Source: Aeromonas veronii (GTDB lineage: Bacteria; Pseudomonadota; Gammaproteobacteria; Enterobacterales; Aeromonadaceae). From it: DNA of 64,000 bases. The notes below the pieces were generated by a model. That model was not told where the DNA came from and searched no databases. It saw only the letters and a program-made list of their open reading frames with translations. Location: contig CP101033.1 in the NCBI GenBank assembly GCA_041319085.1, forward strand, positions 4,032,501 through 4,096,500. The letters run 5' to 3'. This document shows, one piece after another, positions 49,355 through 59,725 of this stretch. The position numbers were made by a program, and so were the translations under genes. The stretch's first letter is position 1. Each line of letters opens with the position of its first letter.

Positions 49355-51904
49355 TCAGCTCACGACAGTGAGGTTCATCCCCTGACGGTTGAGGGCGAGG
49401 TAATCGATCAGGTCGTCATAGGCCAGCGGGCGACTGAGCAGGTAGCCTTGGGTGAAGGCACACCCCTTTTGGCAGAGGAAGTTGAACTGCTCGCGGGTCT
49501 CAACCCCCTCGATCACCACCTGCATGCCGAGGTTGTGCACTATGTTGATGATGCCATCGAGCAGCATCCGATCCTGCTCGTTGAAGGGGATATGGCGCAC
49601 GAAAGAGCGGTCGATCTTGACCAGATCGACCGGGAAGGTGCGCAGATAGTTGAGGGCCGAGTAGCCGGTACCGAAATCGTCGATGGCCAGCTTGCAACCC
49701 GCCTCGCGCAGGGCATCGATCCGCACTCTGTGCTGATCGCTGCTCTCCATCAGCAGAGATTCGGTGATTTCGATGACGATGTCGGCAGGATCGAGCCCGA
49801 AATGCTGGATCACCTTGAGCCACTCGCTCGCCTCAGGGTCGATGGTCTGGAACTCCATGGTGGAGCGGTTGATCGACATCTGCAGATCCGGGAAGCCGGA
49901 CTGCTGCAACCGCGCCAGATCCCGGCATGACTGCCACAATACCAGCGCCCCCAGCCCCTGAATCAACCCCGCCTCTTCTGCCAACGGAATGAACTCGGCA
50001 GGAGAGACCTGTCCCCATTGAGGGTTATACCAGCGCACCAGTGCTTCCAGCTTGGCGACCCGTCCACTGCGGTTGTCCCAGATCGGCTGGTAGGCCATGG
50101 TCAGCTGACCCTGCTTGATCGCTTCGGCCAAATCCTGCTGCATCTGGTGGCGCTGGCGCACCTCCTCCCGCATGGACGAGCAGTAGGTACCGAGCAACCG
50201 TCCCTGCCGCTTTGCCGCAAACAGCGCCTGCTCGGCGTTGCGCAGCAACTCATCGCTCTCGCTGCCATCGACCGGACAAAGGGTCATGCCGATGGTCGCG
50301 GTCACATAGAGATGCTGGTTGGCCAGCATGAAGGGGCGGGCGAAGCTGCCGATCACCTGCTTGGCAAACACCTCGGCCTGACGGCGAGTGACGATACCGG
50401 GCACCAGAAAGGCGAACTCGTCGCCACCAATGCGGGCCACCAAATCTTCGGTGCGCACCCGGCTCACCAGTCGATCCGACACCTCTCGCAGCAAGGCATC
50501 GCCAGCATGATGATCCATGCTGTTGTTGACCGCCTTGAAGTTGTTGAGGTCGAGCACCATCAGCGCAAAACGCTCGCCCCGCTCGCAGAAGCGGGTGAGG
50601 CAGCGGCCAAACAGCCAGCGGTTGGGCAGGCTGGTGAGGTTGTCATAGTTGGCCTGGGTCGCGATCTTCTGTTCAGCCACCTTGGTCTGGGAAAGATCGC
50701 TGAAAATGGCGATATATTGCTGAATTTTGCCAGCTTCGCGCAGAGTACTGATCATCACCTGCTGCGGGTAGAGCTTGCCGTTCTTGCGCTTGTTCCACAC
50801 CTCACCCCGCCACACCCCCACCTGCTCCAGCGCGTGGTACATGTCGGCATAGAAGGTCTGGTCATGCAGCCCGGACTTGAGGATGCTGGGGCGCAGGCCA
50901 CGCACCTCTTCTGCGCTGTAGCCGGTGATCTGCTCGAACGCCGGATTGACCGACATAATACGGCTATCGGCATCACACACCAGGATCGCCTCGGAGAGGT
51001 TGTCATAGACCCGGTGGGAGAGCTTGAGCTGCTCTGCGTGATGTTTGAAGGTGTCGATGTTCTCCAGCAGCACCATCAGATAGTCCGGCTGCTGCTGCTC
51101 GTCGCGGATCAGGGTGACCGTCACCCGCCCCCACAGGATCTCGCCCCCCTTGCGGAAGTAGCGTTTCTCCTGAGTGAAACTGCTGCGCTCGCCACGTCGA
51201 ATCTCTTCGTAGCACTCGAGGCTGCGCTGCCAATCCTCCGGGTGATTGATGTCGGAGATGGCGCGATGGAGCAGCTCGTCGAGGGGATAGCCCAGCATCT
51301 TCTCGATGGCCGGGTTGGCCCAGAGAATTCGGCCGGTGAGATCGAGCTTGCCGATCCCCACCGGAGCCTGAAACAGCATGCTCTGCAGCACATCGGGGGT
51401 GTCAGGCAAGAGCTGAGGCTGCTGGCGTTGCAACATCAGCGCCAACTCGCGCCCGGCCAGCGGCCCCAGCAACCGGAGCAGCCCCATCACCTTGGTCATA
51501 TTGGCCTGCGGCTGACGATAGAGCAGGCAGCAGACACCGATGGTCTCGCCATCCGCATCTTTGAGGGCGATCCCGGCGTAGGCCTGGGCTTGCCACAGAT
51601 CGGCAAGCGGCATCGCAGGGAACAGCTGCAACAGACGATCGCTGAACCAGGCTTCGCCCTCCTGCCAGGTAATGGCATCGGGAGAGTCAGTCAGGGGCAG
51701 CGTCAGAGTATCGGGGGCAAGAGAGGAGGGGTAAGCTGCCTGCACCGTCAGGAGGGTATCATTTGATGCCCCACTGACGATCAGGACGACATCAGCCATC
51801 ACAGCAGCGGCGATTTCACTCACAAAAGTATCGAAATATCCCTGGCCGCTCGAATGAGCCAGACTGGAGATGATTTGATAGACGGAATCGAGTGCTCGCC
51901 TCAT
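49355..51904 (-). CDS. PAS-PAS-GGDEF-EAL cyclic-di-GMP signalling protein
   Basis: An 849-residue soluble protein. An N-terminal GAF-like region covers about 1-165. PAS 1 is at about 175-290 (LFQAPVGIGKLDLTGRILWANPA) and PAS 2 at about 300-420 (EAILVCDADSRIMSVNPAFEQITGYSAEE). The GGDEF domain has an intact RIGGDEF motif. The EAL domain keeps KLEALVRW, IEITES, IDDFGTGYSALNYL, VKIDRSF, VIEGVET and FTQGYLLSRP, so phosphodiesterase activity is expected. Cyclase activity is possible since GGDEF is intact. It sits between rsmJ and prlC, genes normally adjacent, suggesting later insertion. Confidence 0.92.
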   Translation of the reverse strand: MRRALDSVYQIISSLAHSSGQGYFDTFVSEIAAAVMADVVLIVSGASNDTLLTVQAAYPSSLAPDTLTLPLTDSPDAITWQEGEAWFSDRLLQLFPAMPLADLWQAQAYAGIALKDADGETIGVCCLLYRQPQANMTKVMGLLRLLGPLAGRELALMLQRQQPQLLPDTPDVLQSMLFQAPVGIGKLDLTGRILWANPAIEKMLGYPLDELLHRAISDINHPEDWQRSLECYEEIRRGERSSFTQEKRYFRKGGEILWGRVTVTLIRDEQQQPDYLMVLLENIDTFKHHAEQLKLSHRVYDNLSEAILVCDADSRIMSVNPAFEQITGYSAEEVRGLRPSILKSGLHDQTFYADMYHALEQVGVWRGEVWNKRKNGKLYPQQVMISTLREAGKIQQYIAIFSDLSQTKVAEQKIATQANYDNLTSLPNRWLFGRCLTRFCERGERFALMVLDLNNFKAVNNSMDHHAGDALLREVSDRLVSRVRTEDLVARIGGDEFAFLVPGIVTRRQAEVFAKQVIGSFARPFMLANQHLYVTATIGMTLCPVDGSESDELLRNAEQALFAAKRQGRLLGTYCSSMREEVRQRHQMQQDLAEAIKQGQLTMAYQPIWDNRSGRVAKLEALVRWYNPQWGQVSPAEFIPLAEEAGLIQGLGALVLWQSCRDLARLQQSGFPDLQMSINRSTMEFQTIDPEASEWLKVIQHFGLDPADIVIEITESLLMESSDQHRVRIDALREAGCKLAIDDFGTGYSALNYLRTFPVDLVKIDRSFVRHIPFNEQDRMLLDGIINIVHNLGMQVVIEGVETREQFNFLCQKGCAFTQGYLLSRPLAYDDLIDYLALNRQGMNLTVVS

Positions 51905-52003
51905 GGCAAGTGGCTTTCTCTCCTTGAAGGTTATAACACGACTCTACTGAAGAGCCGTGAGCAGTGCAAATATGCAATCAGCAAGATATTAAAAAGCCTC
52001 GAA

Positions 52004-52027
52004 AAAAGGGACCAAATGGTCCCTTTT
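52004..52027 (-). terminator. Terminator of prlC
   Basis: On the minus strand AAAAGGGACC / GGTCCCTTTT with an ATTT loop is followed by TTCG and a later T-run. Confidence 0.85.
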
Positions 52028-52038
52028 AGTCGCATAAA

Positions 52039-52070
52039 TCATGCCTTGATCCCACTGTGTCGCAAAAGTG
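52039..52070 (-). repeat. Degenerate duplicate of the prlC 3' end
   Basis: The last codons of prlC (LLRHSGIAA-stop) recur 71 bp downstream as LLRHSGIKA-stop in the same strand. The DNA core GATCCC(A/G)CTGTGTCGC is shared, with the stop codon copied (TCA at 52039-52041 versus 52110-52112). It looks like a scar of a gene-end duplication or an attachment-site remnant. Confidence 0.7.
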
Positions 52071-52109
52071 TACCTGCTTGAAGCTCACTCGGGCGGCGGG
52101 TCAGGAACC

Positions 52110-54152
52110 TCAGGCAGCGATCCCGCTGTGTCGCAGCAATGCATCCACCTTGGGCTCGCGACCCCGGAAGGCTCTGAACAGCTCCATCGGCTCCTTCGAG
52201 CCCCCCTTCTCCAGAATATTCTTCAGGAAGGATTGGCCGGTCACCGGGTTGAAGATCCCCTCCTCCTCGAAGCGGGAGAAGGCATCGGCAGAGAGCACCT
52301 CGGCCCACTTGTAGCTGTAGTAACCCGCCGCATAGCCACCCGCGAAGATGTGGGAGAAGCTGTGCTGGAAGCGGTTGAACGCCGGTGGCGTCATCACGGC
52401 CACCTGACTGCGCACCTCGTCCAGCAGCGCCGGAAGCTGCGCCGGATTGGCCGGGTCAAACTCCTGATGGAGACGGAAGTCGAACAGGGCGAACTCCAGC
52501 TGACGCAGCATCTGCATCGCCGCCTGGAAGTTGCGGGCAGTCAGCATTTTCTCCAGCAGATCGGCAGGCAATGGCTCACCGGTCTCGTAATGGCCGGAGA
52601 TAAAGGCCAGCGCCTCGGACTCCCAGCACCAGTTCTCGAGGAACTGGCTCGGCAGCTCCACCGCATCCCAGGCCACGCCGTTGATACCGGCGACACCGGC
52701 CACATCGATGCGAGTCAGCATGTGGTGAATGCCGTGGCCAAACTCGTGGAACAGGGTGACCACTTCGTTGTGGGTGAACAGTGCAGGCTTGCCATCCACC
52801 GGGCCGTTGAAATTGCAGGTCAGGTAGGCCACCGGCTTTTGCAGCGAGCCATCCTGACGGTAGCGACGACCCAGGCAGACATCCATCCAGGCGCCACCCT
52901 GCTTGTGCTCGCGGGCATAGAGGTCGAGATAGAAGCTGCCACGCAGCTCGTCATCAGCATCGAAGATGTCGTAGAAGCGCACGTCCGGGTGCCAGGTATC
53001 GATGCCGAGGCGCTCGCGCACCTTCATGCCGAACACCCGCTTCACCACTTCAAACAACCCCTTCACCACCTTGCTGGCGGGGAAGTAGGGGCGCAGCTGC
53101 TCATCGGAGATGGAGAACTTGTGCTGCTTGAGCTTCTCGGCGTAGTAGCCGAGATCCCAGGCGGCCAGCTCGCTCTGGCCGTGCTGCTCGGCGGCGAAGG
53201 CGCGGATCTCCTCCAGCTCTGCTTTGCCTTGCGGCAGGGATTTGGCCGCCAGATCGGTGAGGAAGCGCACCACCTGTTCGGTCTTGTCCGCCATCTTGGT
53301 GGCCAGGGAGAGCTCGGCATAGTTGGCAAAACCCAGCAGCTGGGCCAGTTCGCGGCGCAGGGTGAGCAGCTCGCTCATGATGGCTGAGTTGTCCCACTTG
53401 CCCGCATTGGGGCCCTGATCGGAGGCGCGGGTGGTGAAGGCCTCATACATCTCGGCACGCAGTTCGCGGTTGTCGGCATACATCATCACCGGCAGGTAAG
53501 AGGGGATATCCAGAGTGAACAGCCACCCCTCTTTGCCCTTTAGCTCGGCCATCTGACGGGCAGCGGCACGCACGCTATCGGGCAGACCGGCCAGTTCAGA
53601 TTCATCGGCCACCAGCTTGTGCCAGCCTTGGGTCGCATCCAGCACGTTGTTGCTGAAGCGGGAGGCCAGCTCGGAGAGGCGGGCCTGAATTTCACCGTAG
53701 CGCTGTTGCGCCTCGGCAGGCAGACCGATGCCGGAGAGGCGGAAGTCACGCAGGGTATTCTGGATCTCCTTGCGCTGGGCGCCGCTCAGCAGCGGGAAAT
53801 CATCGCTCTGGGAGAGGGCCAGATAGGCCTGATAGAGCCCTTCATGCTGACCGACATAGGTCTGGAATTCGGAGAGCAGTGGCAGGCAGGCATCATGGGC
53901 CTCGCGCAGCGCTTCGCTGTTGAGTACGGAGTTGAGGTGGCTGACCGGTGACCAGATCCGTGACAGACGATCATTTACCTCTTCCAGCGGGGCAATCAGG
54001 CTATCCCAGGTATGGGGATCACGCTGGGCCAGCACATCGCTGATCTTCTGTTTGCAATCGGCAATGGCCTGCATCACGGCAGGCTGGACCTGGTCGGGCT
54101 GGATCTGGCTGAAAGGGGGCAGCGAGTCCATTGTCAGCAAAGGGTTATTCAT
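52110..54152 (-). CDS. prlC: Oligopeptidase A
   Basis: An M3-family zinc metallopeptidase (680 residues, the usual length) that degrades peptides, including cleaved signal peptides, in the cytoplasm. The zinc motif HEFGHGIHH occurs near residue 465 in VVTLFHEFGHGIHHMLTR. Other conserved stretches are GSFYLDLYAREHKQGGAWMD, LTCNFNG and ELPSQFLENW. It starts MNNPLLTMDSLPPFSQIQPD. Its 3' end has a degenerate duplicate downstream. Confidence 0.96.
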   Translation of the reverse strand: MNNPLLTMDSLPPFSQIQPDQVQPAVMQAIADCKQKISDVLAQRDPHTWDSLIAPLEEVNDRLSRIWSPVSHLNSVLNSEALREAHDACLPLLSEFQTYVGQHEGLYQAYLALSQSDDFPLLSGAQRKEIQNTLRDFRLSGIGLPAEAQQRYGEIQARLSELASRFSNNVLDATQGWHKLVADESELAGLPDSVRAAARQMAELKGKEGWLFTLDIPSYLPVMMYADNRELRAEMYEAFTTRASDQGPNAGKWDNSAIMSELLTLRRELAQLLGFANYAELSLATKMADKTEQVVRFLTDLAAKSLPQGKAELEEIRAFAAEQHGQSELAAWDLGYYAEKLKQHKFSISDEQLRPYFPASKVVKGLFEVVKRVFGMKVRERLGIDTWHPDVRFYDIFDADDELRGSFYLDLYAREHKQGGAWMDVCLGRRYRQDGSLQKPVAYLTCNFNGPVDGKPALFTHNEVVTLFHEFGHGIHHMLTRIDVAGVAGINGVAWDAVELPSQFLENWCWESEALAFISGHYETGEPLPADLLEKMLTARNFQAAMQMLRQLEFALFDFRLHQEFDPANPAQLPALLDEVRSQVAVMTPPAFNRFQHSFSHIFAGGYAAGYYSYKWAEVLSADAFSRFEEEGIFNPVTGQSFLKNILEKGGSKEPMELFRAFRGREPKVDALLRHSGIAA

Positions 54153-54574
54153 CCCGGTTACCTCTTGTTTGGTCTTGAACAGACCGCTTTAGCAGCTCTG
54201 TATGGCTTTCTAACATGTGGCCAAGTTACGCAATAATCAAGCTTCAATCCGCCGGTTGACACTGTTTTCCCTTCTTTGTGAGCTCAAACACCTCTCTGCC
54301 AGGCACTGGACGCCAACAGCATGAATAGTAGGTACTTTTTTGTTCTTGTTGCTGTTTTTCGCGCTCTCTGGCCAGCAGACTGCAAACCAAATCCAACCGG
54401 TATTAAAGCACGACACACCTGCGCCTCTGCGGCCCCTTAACCGCCCGAAAAATAACTAAACGAAAAAATAATAACTAAAACAAATCATATACATACATTG
54501 ATTAATTTGTTTTTAAGAGCATATCATTAGCAACCTGTCACTCAGGCCACTTGATTCTCTGTGCCACACGGAGA
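54153..54574. other. Divergent promoter region between prlC and the chitinase riboswitch
   Basis: No gene seen in about 420 bp. It is AT-rich from about 54450 to 54530 (runs of A, then ATTGATTAATTTG), a likely promoter and regulator-binding zone for chitinase. No confident sigma-70 boxes or CRP site could be assigned. Confidence 0.5.
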
Positions 54575-54663
54575 ACGGGTGAAAAAGGCAAAGTGACCCG
54601 AAAGGGCGCGACGCAAAGCTACCGGTCTAAAGGAGATTTCCTATGACAGCGGGGCTGCCCCCG
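54575..54663 (+). ncRNA. Cyclic-di-GMP-I (GEMM-I) riboswitch aptamer
   Basis: The GEMM consensus is clear: GGCAAA at 54587-54592, a tetraloop hairpin CCCGAAAGGG (54597-54606), the invariant GACGCAAAGC (54610-54619), ACCGG (54621-54625), and a second hairpin whose CTAAAGG...CCTATG sides form the tetraloop receptor for the GAAA loop. It ends AGCGGGGCTGCC. Closing pairs CGGG (54576-54579) / CCCG (54660-54663) are my estimate of the ends. It lies upstream of a secreted chitinase gene, a known type of target for this class in Vibrio. Confidence 0.92.
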
Positions 54664-54720
54664 GGAGCGTTCAGCCACGGTTGTTCGCTCCGTTTGTACC
54701 GTATGGAGATATCAAGATGA
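54643..54720 (+). CDS. Possible leader ORF inside the riboswitch, coupled to chitinase
   Basis: A 25-codon ORF (MTAGLPPGAFSHGCSLRLYR then MEISR) starts at an ATG 7 bp after AAAGGAG (54629-54635) and ends TGA overlapping the chitinase ATG (ATGA at 54717-54720). Both its ribosome-binding site and its ATG lie inside the predicted second hairpin of the c-di-GMP aptamer, whose conserved bases alone could explain the resemblance to a translation start. Translation is unproven. Confidence 0.3.
   Translation: MTAGLPPGAFSHGCSLRLYRMEISR
54664..54697 (+). promoter_or_regulatory. Putative riboswitch expression-platform hairpin
   Basis: GGAGCG (54664-54669) pairs with CGCTCC (54686-54691), followed by GTTTGT. 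It begins directly after the predicted closing strand of the aptamer, so its formation may compete with ligand binding. The T-run is weak, so both transcriptional and translational control remain possible. Confidence 0.45.
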
Positions 54721-56909
54721 ACAAATTGAAGTTATCCCTGCTGGGCTGTCTGCTCGGCATGGGAGCGCCCATGGCGCAGGCCGCATCGGCCGCTCAGGCT
54801 ATGATCAATCCCCAATCCGGTGTCGTTGTCGGTTACTGGCACAACTGGTGTGACGGCTCGGGCTACAAGGGCGGCATCGCCCCCTGCGTCAAGCTGGATC
54901 AGGTCAACCCGCAATACAACGTGGTCGATGTCTCCTTTATGAAGGTCTACGACGGCAGTGCCATCCCCACCTTCAAACTCGACCCGGCCATCGGCATGAG
55001 CGAAAGCCAGTTTATCGAGCAGATTGCCGAGCTGAACCGTCAGGGCCGTGCCGTGCTGCTGGCGCTGGGCGGTGCCGATGCGCACATCGAGCTGCGCAAG
55101 GGTCAGGAGCAAGCCTTTGCCGACGAGATCATCCGTCAGGTGGAGACCTATGGCTTCGACGGGCTGGATATCGATCTGGAACAGGCCGCCATCACCGCCG
55201 CCGACAACCAGACCGTGATCCCGGCGGCCCTGCGTCTGGTCAAGGATCACTACCGCGCCCAGGGGAAAAATTTCCTCATCACCATGGCGCCGGAGTTCCC
55301 CTATCTGACCCAGACCGGTGCCTACATCCCCTATATCCGCAATCTGGAAGGCTATTACGACTGGATCAACCCCCAGTTCTACAACCAGGGTGGCGACGGT
55401 ATCTACATCGATGGCATCGGCTGGATTGCCCAGAACAACGACGCCCTGAAAGAAGAGTTCATCTACTACATGGCGGATTCGCTGAGCAACGGCACCCGTG
55501 GCTTCTACAAGATCCCCCATGACAAGCTGGTGTTCGGTATTCCGACCAACATCGACGCCGCCGCCACCGGCTTTGTGCAGGATCCGCAGAAGCTCTACAA
55601 CGCCTTCAACCGCCTGAAGAGCGAGGGGCAACCGCTGCGTGGCGTGATGACCTGGTCCATCAACTGGGACATGGGCCGCAACGCCGCCGGTCAGTCCTAC
55701 AACGAATCCTTCATCAAGAGCTACGGCCCCTTCATCCACGATCAGGAGATCACCCCGCCGGTCGACAACGGCAAGCCGATGTTCAGCGGCCTGAGCGATA
55801 CCCGCATCAAGCAGGGCACCGCCTTTGATCCGTTGGCCGGTGTCAGCGCCAACGACAAGGAAGATGGCGACCTGACTGGCCAGATCCAGGTGGAAGGTTC
55901 GGTAGAGAGCCAGCGCATCGGCCTCTACCCCCTCACCTACAAGGTGAGCGATCGCGACAACAACGTCACCGAGCAGGTACGCACCATCGAGGTCTACAGC
56001 ATGAAGCCGGTATTCAGTGGCGTCACCGATACCACGCTGGAGCTGGGTACCCCCTTCGATCCGATGACCGGCGTCAGCGCCCACGATGAGGAAGATGGCG
56101 ACCTGACCGCCCAAATCAAGGTCAGCGGCAGCGTCGACAGCAGCAAGGTCGGCCGCTACACCCTCACCTATCAGGTGAGCGACAGCGCAGGCCAATTGGT
56201 TACCCAGCAGCGCAACGTGACAGTCAGGGAGCAGGGTGCCGTCTGTGAAAACAGCTGGGATGCCAAGAAGGTCTACGTGGGCGGCGACATCGTCAGCCAC
56301 AACGGCAAGAACTGGCTGGCAGGCTGGTGGACCCAGAACGACGAGCCGGGCACCACGGGTGACTGGGGCGTCTGGCGCGTACAGGGCGATAGCGACTGTG
56401 ATGGTGGTAGCAAGCCGCCGGTGATCGGCAGCAGCGACTTCACCGTCAGCGCCATGGCGAGCGAGTACACCATAGTCAACGGTCAGGTCAGCATCCGCTT
56501 CAACGTGACCACTGCCAACCCGGTACAGATCACTGCCACTCTGGAACAAGGCGGCCGCAGCCACGGTACCACCAGCAGCCAGGTGAACGGCACCAGCACC
56601 CTGGTACTGCAGGGCAGCAATGTGATCGATGGCAGCTACGACGTGGTCATCACCGGTCTGGCGGACGGCCAGCAGCCGGTGGTGCAGCGCTTCCCGGTTG
56701 CGCTGACCGAAGAGAGCAGCGGGGATGGCGAAGGTGACTACCCGGCCTACGCCCCCAACACCGGCTATCAGGCCGGTGATCGGGTCAGCAATGCCGGTGG
56801 CAACTACGAGTGCAAACCCTGGCCCTACAGCGGCTGGTGTGGCGGCTCGACCAGCCACTATGCGCCGGGTACCGGCACTGCCTGGAGCGATGCCTGGACC
56901 AAGCTGTAA
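54717..56909 (+). CDS. Secreted chitinase, GH18 with two Ig-like and two chitin-binding modules
   Basis: A 730-residue exported enzyme. Signal peptide about 1-22 (MNKLKLSLLGCLLGMGAPMA), then a GH18 barrel with the catalytic motif FDGLDIDLEQ (Asp148, Asp151, Asp153, proton donor Glu155) and SFMKVYDG. Two tandem DUF5011-like Ig repeats follow (each with GVSA-D-EDGDLT-QI and Y-LTY-VSD, about 355-515). A CBM5/12-type chitin-binding module comes next (WDAKKVYVGGDIVSHNGKNW). After a further beta domain, a second binding module ends the protein (YQAGDRVSNAGGNYECKPWP). The ATG at 54717 follows GGAG. It is preceded by a c-di-GMP riboswitch. Substrate specificity beyond chitin is not readable. Confidence 0.93.
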   Translation: MNKLKLSLLGCLLGMGAPMAQAASAAQAMINPQSGVVVGYWHNWCDGSGYKGGIAPCVKLDQVNPQYNVVDVSFMKVYDGSAIPTFKLDPAIGMSESQFIEQIAELNRQGRAVLLALGGADAHIELRKGQEQAFADEIIRQVETYGFDGLDIDLEQAAITAADNQTVIPAALRLVKDHYRAQGKNFLITMAPEFPYLTQTGAYIPYIRNLEGYYDWINPQFYNQGGDGIYIDGIGWIAQNNDALKEEFIYYMADSLSNGTRGFYKIPHDKLVFGIPTNIDAAATGFVQDPQKLYNAFNRLKSEGQPLRGVMTWSINWDMGRNAAGQSYNESFIKSYGPFIHDQEITPPVDNGKPMFSGLSDTRIKQGTAFDPLAGVSANDKEDGDLTGQIQVEGSVESQRIGLYPLTYKVSDRDNNVTEQVRTIEVYSMKPVFSGVTDTTLELGTPFDPMTGVSAHDEEDGDLTAQIKVSGSVDSSKVGRYTLTYQVSDSAGQLVTQQRNVTVREQGAVCENSWDAKKVYVGGDIVSHNGKNWLAGWWTQNDEPGTTGDWGVWRVQGDSDCDGGSKPPVIGSSDFTVSAMASEYTIVNGQVSIRFNVTTANPVQITATLEQGGRSHGTTSSQVNGTSTLVLQGSNVIDGSYDVVITGLADGQQPVVQRFPVALTEESSGDGEGDYPAYAPNTGYQAGDRVSNAGGNYECKPWPYSGWCGGSTSHYAPGTGTAWSDAWTKL

Positions 56910-56926
56910 TCAGCTAGCCATAACAA

Positions 56927-56958
56927 AGAGGGGGAGCCATCGGCTCCCCCTCTCGTTT
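56927..56958. terminator. Terminator between chitinase and hemB
   Basis: Stem AGAGGGGGAGCC / GGCTCCCCCTCT with an ATC loop, then CGTTT. It lies between convergent genes. Confidence 0.88.
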
Positions 56959-56974
56959 ATTCCTTCAACCCAGA

Positions 56975-57994
<1,020 letters not shown>

Positions 57995-58780
57995 TCACTC
58001 CTGGAGAGGAAGTTGGAAGAACGCGGCGGAGGTGGCCCGGGTGTGGGCCAGCAAGGCCTCGGGCGCTTCACCACGACAGGCCGCCACCACTTGGGCGATG
58101 TGCGGCAAAAAAGCGGGTTCGTTGCGTTTCGGGCGGGGTTTCAGATCCCGCGGCACCAGATAGGGGGCGTCGGTCTCGATCATCAGGCGGCCAGCTGGAA
58201 TACGGGCCACCTGCTCGCGCAACAGCTGGCCGCGGCGTTCGTCGCAGAGCCAGCCGGTCACCCCGATATGCAGCCCCAGCTCCAGACACTGGTCCAGCTC
58301 CTCGTCGGAACCGGTGAAGCAGTGCAGCACGGCTCCCGGCAGCTTCGGCAACCAGGGACGGAGGATCTCGATAAAACGGGCGTGGGCATCGCGGCAGTGG
58401 AGAAACACCGGCATCCCGAGCTCGGCCGCCAGTGCCAGCTGGGCGTCGAATACCGCATCCTGCACCGGACGGGGTGAGAAATCGCGGTTGTAGTCGAGAC
58501 CGCACTCACCGATGGCCACCACCTGCGGCAAGGCTGCCAGCTCGCGCAAGGCGGGCAGGGTCGCCGCATCGACGCTCTTGGCATCGTGGGGATGGACCCC
58601 GGCGGTGGAGAAGCAGTAGCCCGGCCAAAGGGCGGCCAACTCGGCGCTCTCGCGGCTGCCAGCGAGATCGGTACCGGTCAGGATCAGCGCCTCTACTCCG
58701 GCTGCGCGGGCACGGGCCACCAGCTCCGCCTGCTCGCCGGCGAACTGGCTGCTGGTCAGGTTTAAACCGATATCGATCAT
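57995..58780 (-). CDS. tatD: TatD-family metal-dependent 3'-5' exonuclease
   Basis: A 261-residue TIM-barrel metallohydrolase; TatD is a DNA/RNA exonuclease that is not needed for Tat export. Metal ligands and motifs: [12 protein letters not shown] (start), [50 protein letters not shown] and MIETDAPYL. The ATG at 58780 aligns with E. coli TatD; the upstream in-frame start at 58801 is less likely. hemB follows directly, while tatC is 189 bp upstream behind a hairpin. Confidence 0.94.
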   Translation of the reverse strand: MIDIGLNLTSSQFAGEQAELVARARAAGVEALILTGTDLAGSRESAELAALWPGYCFSTAGVHPHDAKSVDAATLPALRELAALPQVVAIGECGLDYNRDFSPRPVQDAVFDAQLALAAELGMPVFLHCRDAHARFIEILRPWLPKLPGAVLHCFTGSDEELDQCLELGLHIGVTGWLCDERRGQLLREQVARIPAGRLMIETDAPYLVPRDLKPRPKRNEPAFLPHIAQVVAACRGEAPEALLAHTRATSAAFFQLPLQE

Positions 58781-58884
58781 GGGATGAGACGTTCCGAACA
58801 AAAGGAAGACATATCAGGTATTTGAAAACCATCTACCGAATGGGGCCTTACCATACGCCTCGAACGGGAGCATGAAAAGAGGAA

Positions 58885-58900
58885 GGGAGCCTCAGCTCCC
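58885..58900 (-). terminator. Hairpin between tatC and tatD
   Basis: On the minus strand GGGAGC / GCTCCC with a TGAG loop, then TTCCTCTTTTC. It probably ends the ubi-tat transcript before tatD. Confidence 0.6.
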
Positions 58901-58969
58901 CTCGTTCTACTATTCCTGCGGACTTCGTCATCCTCTCGCCGTCCGGCAAAAAAGGTGACGAACAGAGCC

Positions 58970-59725
58970 TCAGCTCTCCCCATCCGGTTGTTCCTGTTGC
59001 TCTTCATCCTCTTTGTTCACGTAGAAGCGGGCGAAGAACAGACCTATCTCCCACAGCGCCCACATCGGGATGGCGAGCAGGGTCTGGGAGAAGACATCAG
59101 GCGGCGTCAGCAGCATGCCGACCACAAACACCCCGACGACGACGTAGGGACGCTTCTCCTTCAGGTTCTTGGGCGTGGTCACCCCGGTCCAGCACAGCAG
59201 TATGGTGGCGACCGGAATTTCGAACGCCACCCCGAACGCGAAGAACAGGGTCAGTACGAAGTCCAGATAGCTGGCGATATCGGTCGCCACCGTCACCCCG
59301 GCGGGTGCGGTACTGGTGAAGAAACCGAACACTAGCGGGAACACCACATAGTAGGCGAACGCCATGCCGGCATAGAACAGCACGGCACTGGAGGCGACCA
59401 ACGGCATGATCAGCCGCCGCTCATGCTGGTACAGACCGGGGGCGATAAAGGCCCAGGCCTGATAGAGCAGATAGGGGATCGCCGCGAAGAAGGAGACCAC
59501 CAGGGTCAGCTTGATCGGCGTCAGGAAGGGGGTCGCCACATCCGTCGCGATCATGCTGGTCCCTTCCGGCAGCTGGCTGAGCAGCGGCTGGGCCACGAAG
59601 TCGTAGATATTGTTGGAGAAGTAGATCAGCGCCAGAAACACCACGAGGATGGCGGTAATGGAGCGCAGCAAACGGGTTCTCAGCTCAACCAGATGGCTGA
59701 TCAGGGGTTGTTCGGCCTGACTCAT
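58970..59725 (-). CDS. tatC: Twin-arginine translocase subunit TatC
   Basis: A 251-residue inner-membrane receptor for twin-arginine signal peptides, with six hydrophobic helices. The N-terminal signature is [16 protein letters not shown], with the conserved Glu. [27 protein letters not shown] and the [16 protein letters not shown] segment are typical. It overlaps tatB by 4 bp (ATGA). Confidence 0.96.
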   Translation of the reverse strand: MSQAEQPLISHLVELRTRLLRSITAILVVFLALIYFSNNIYDFVAQPLLSQLPEGTSMIATDVATPFLTPIKLTLVVSFFAAIPYLLYQAWAFIAPGLYQHERRLIMPLVASSAVLFYAGMAFAYYVVFPLVFGFFTSTAPAGVTVATDIASYLDFVLTLFFAFGVAFEIPVATILLCWTGVTTPKNLKEKRPYVVVGVFVVGMLLTPPDVFSQTLLAIPMWALWEIGLFFARFYVNKEDEEQQEQPDGES

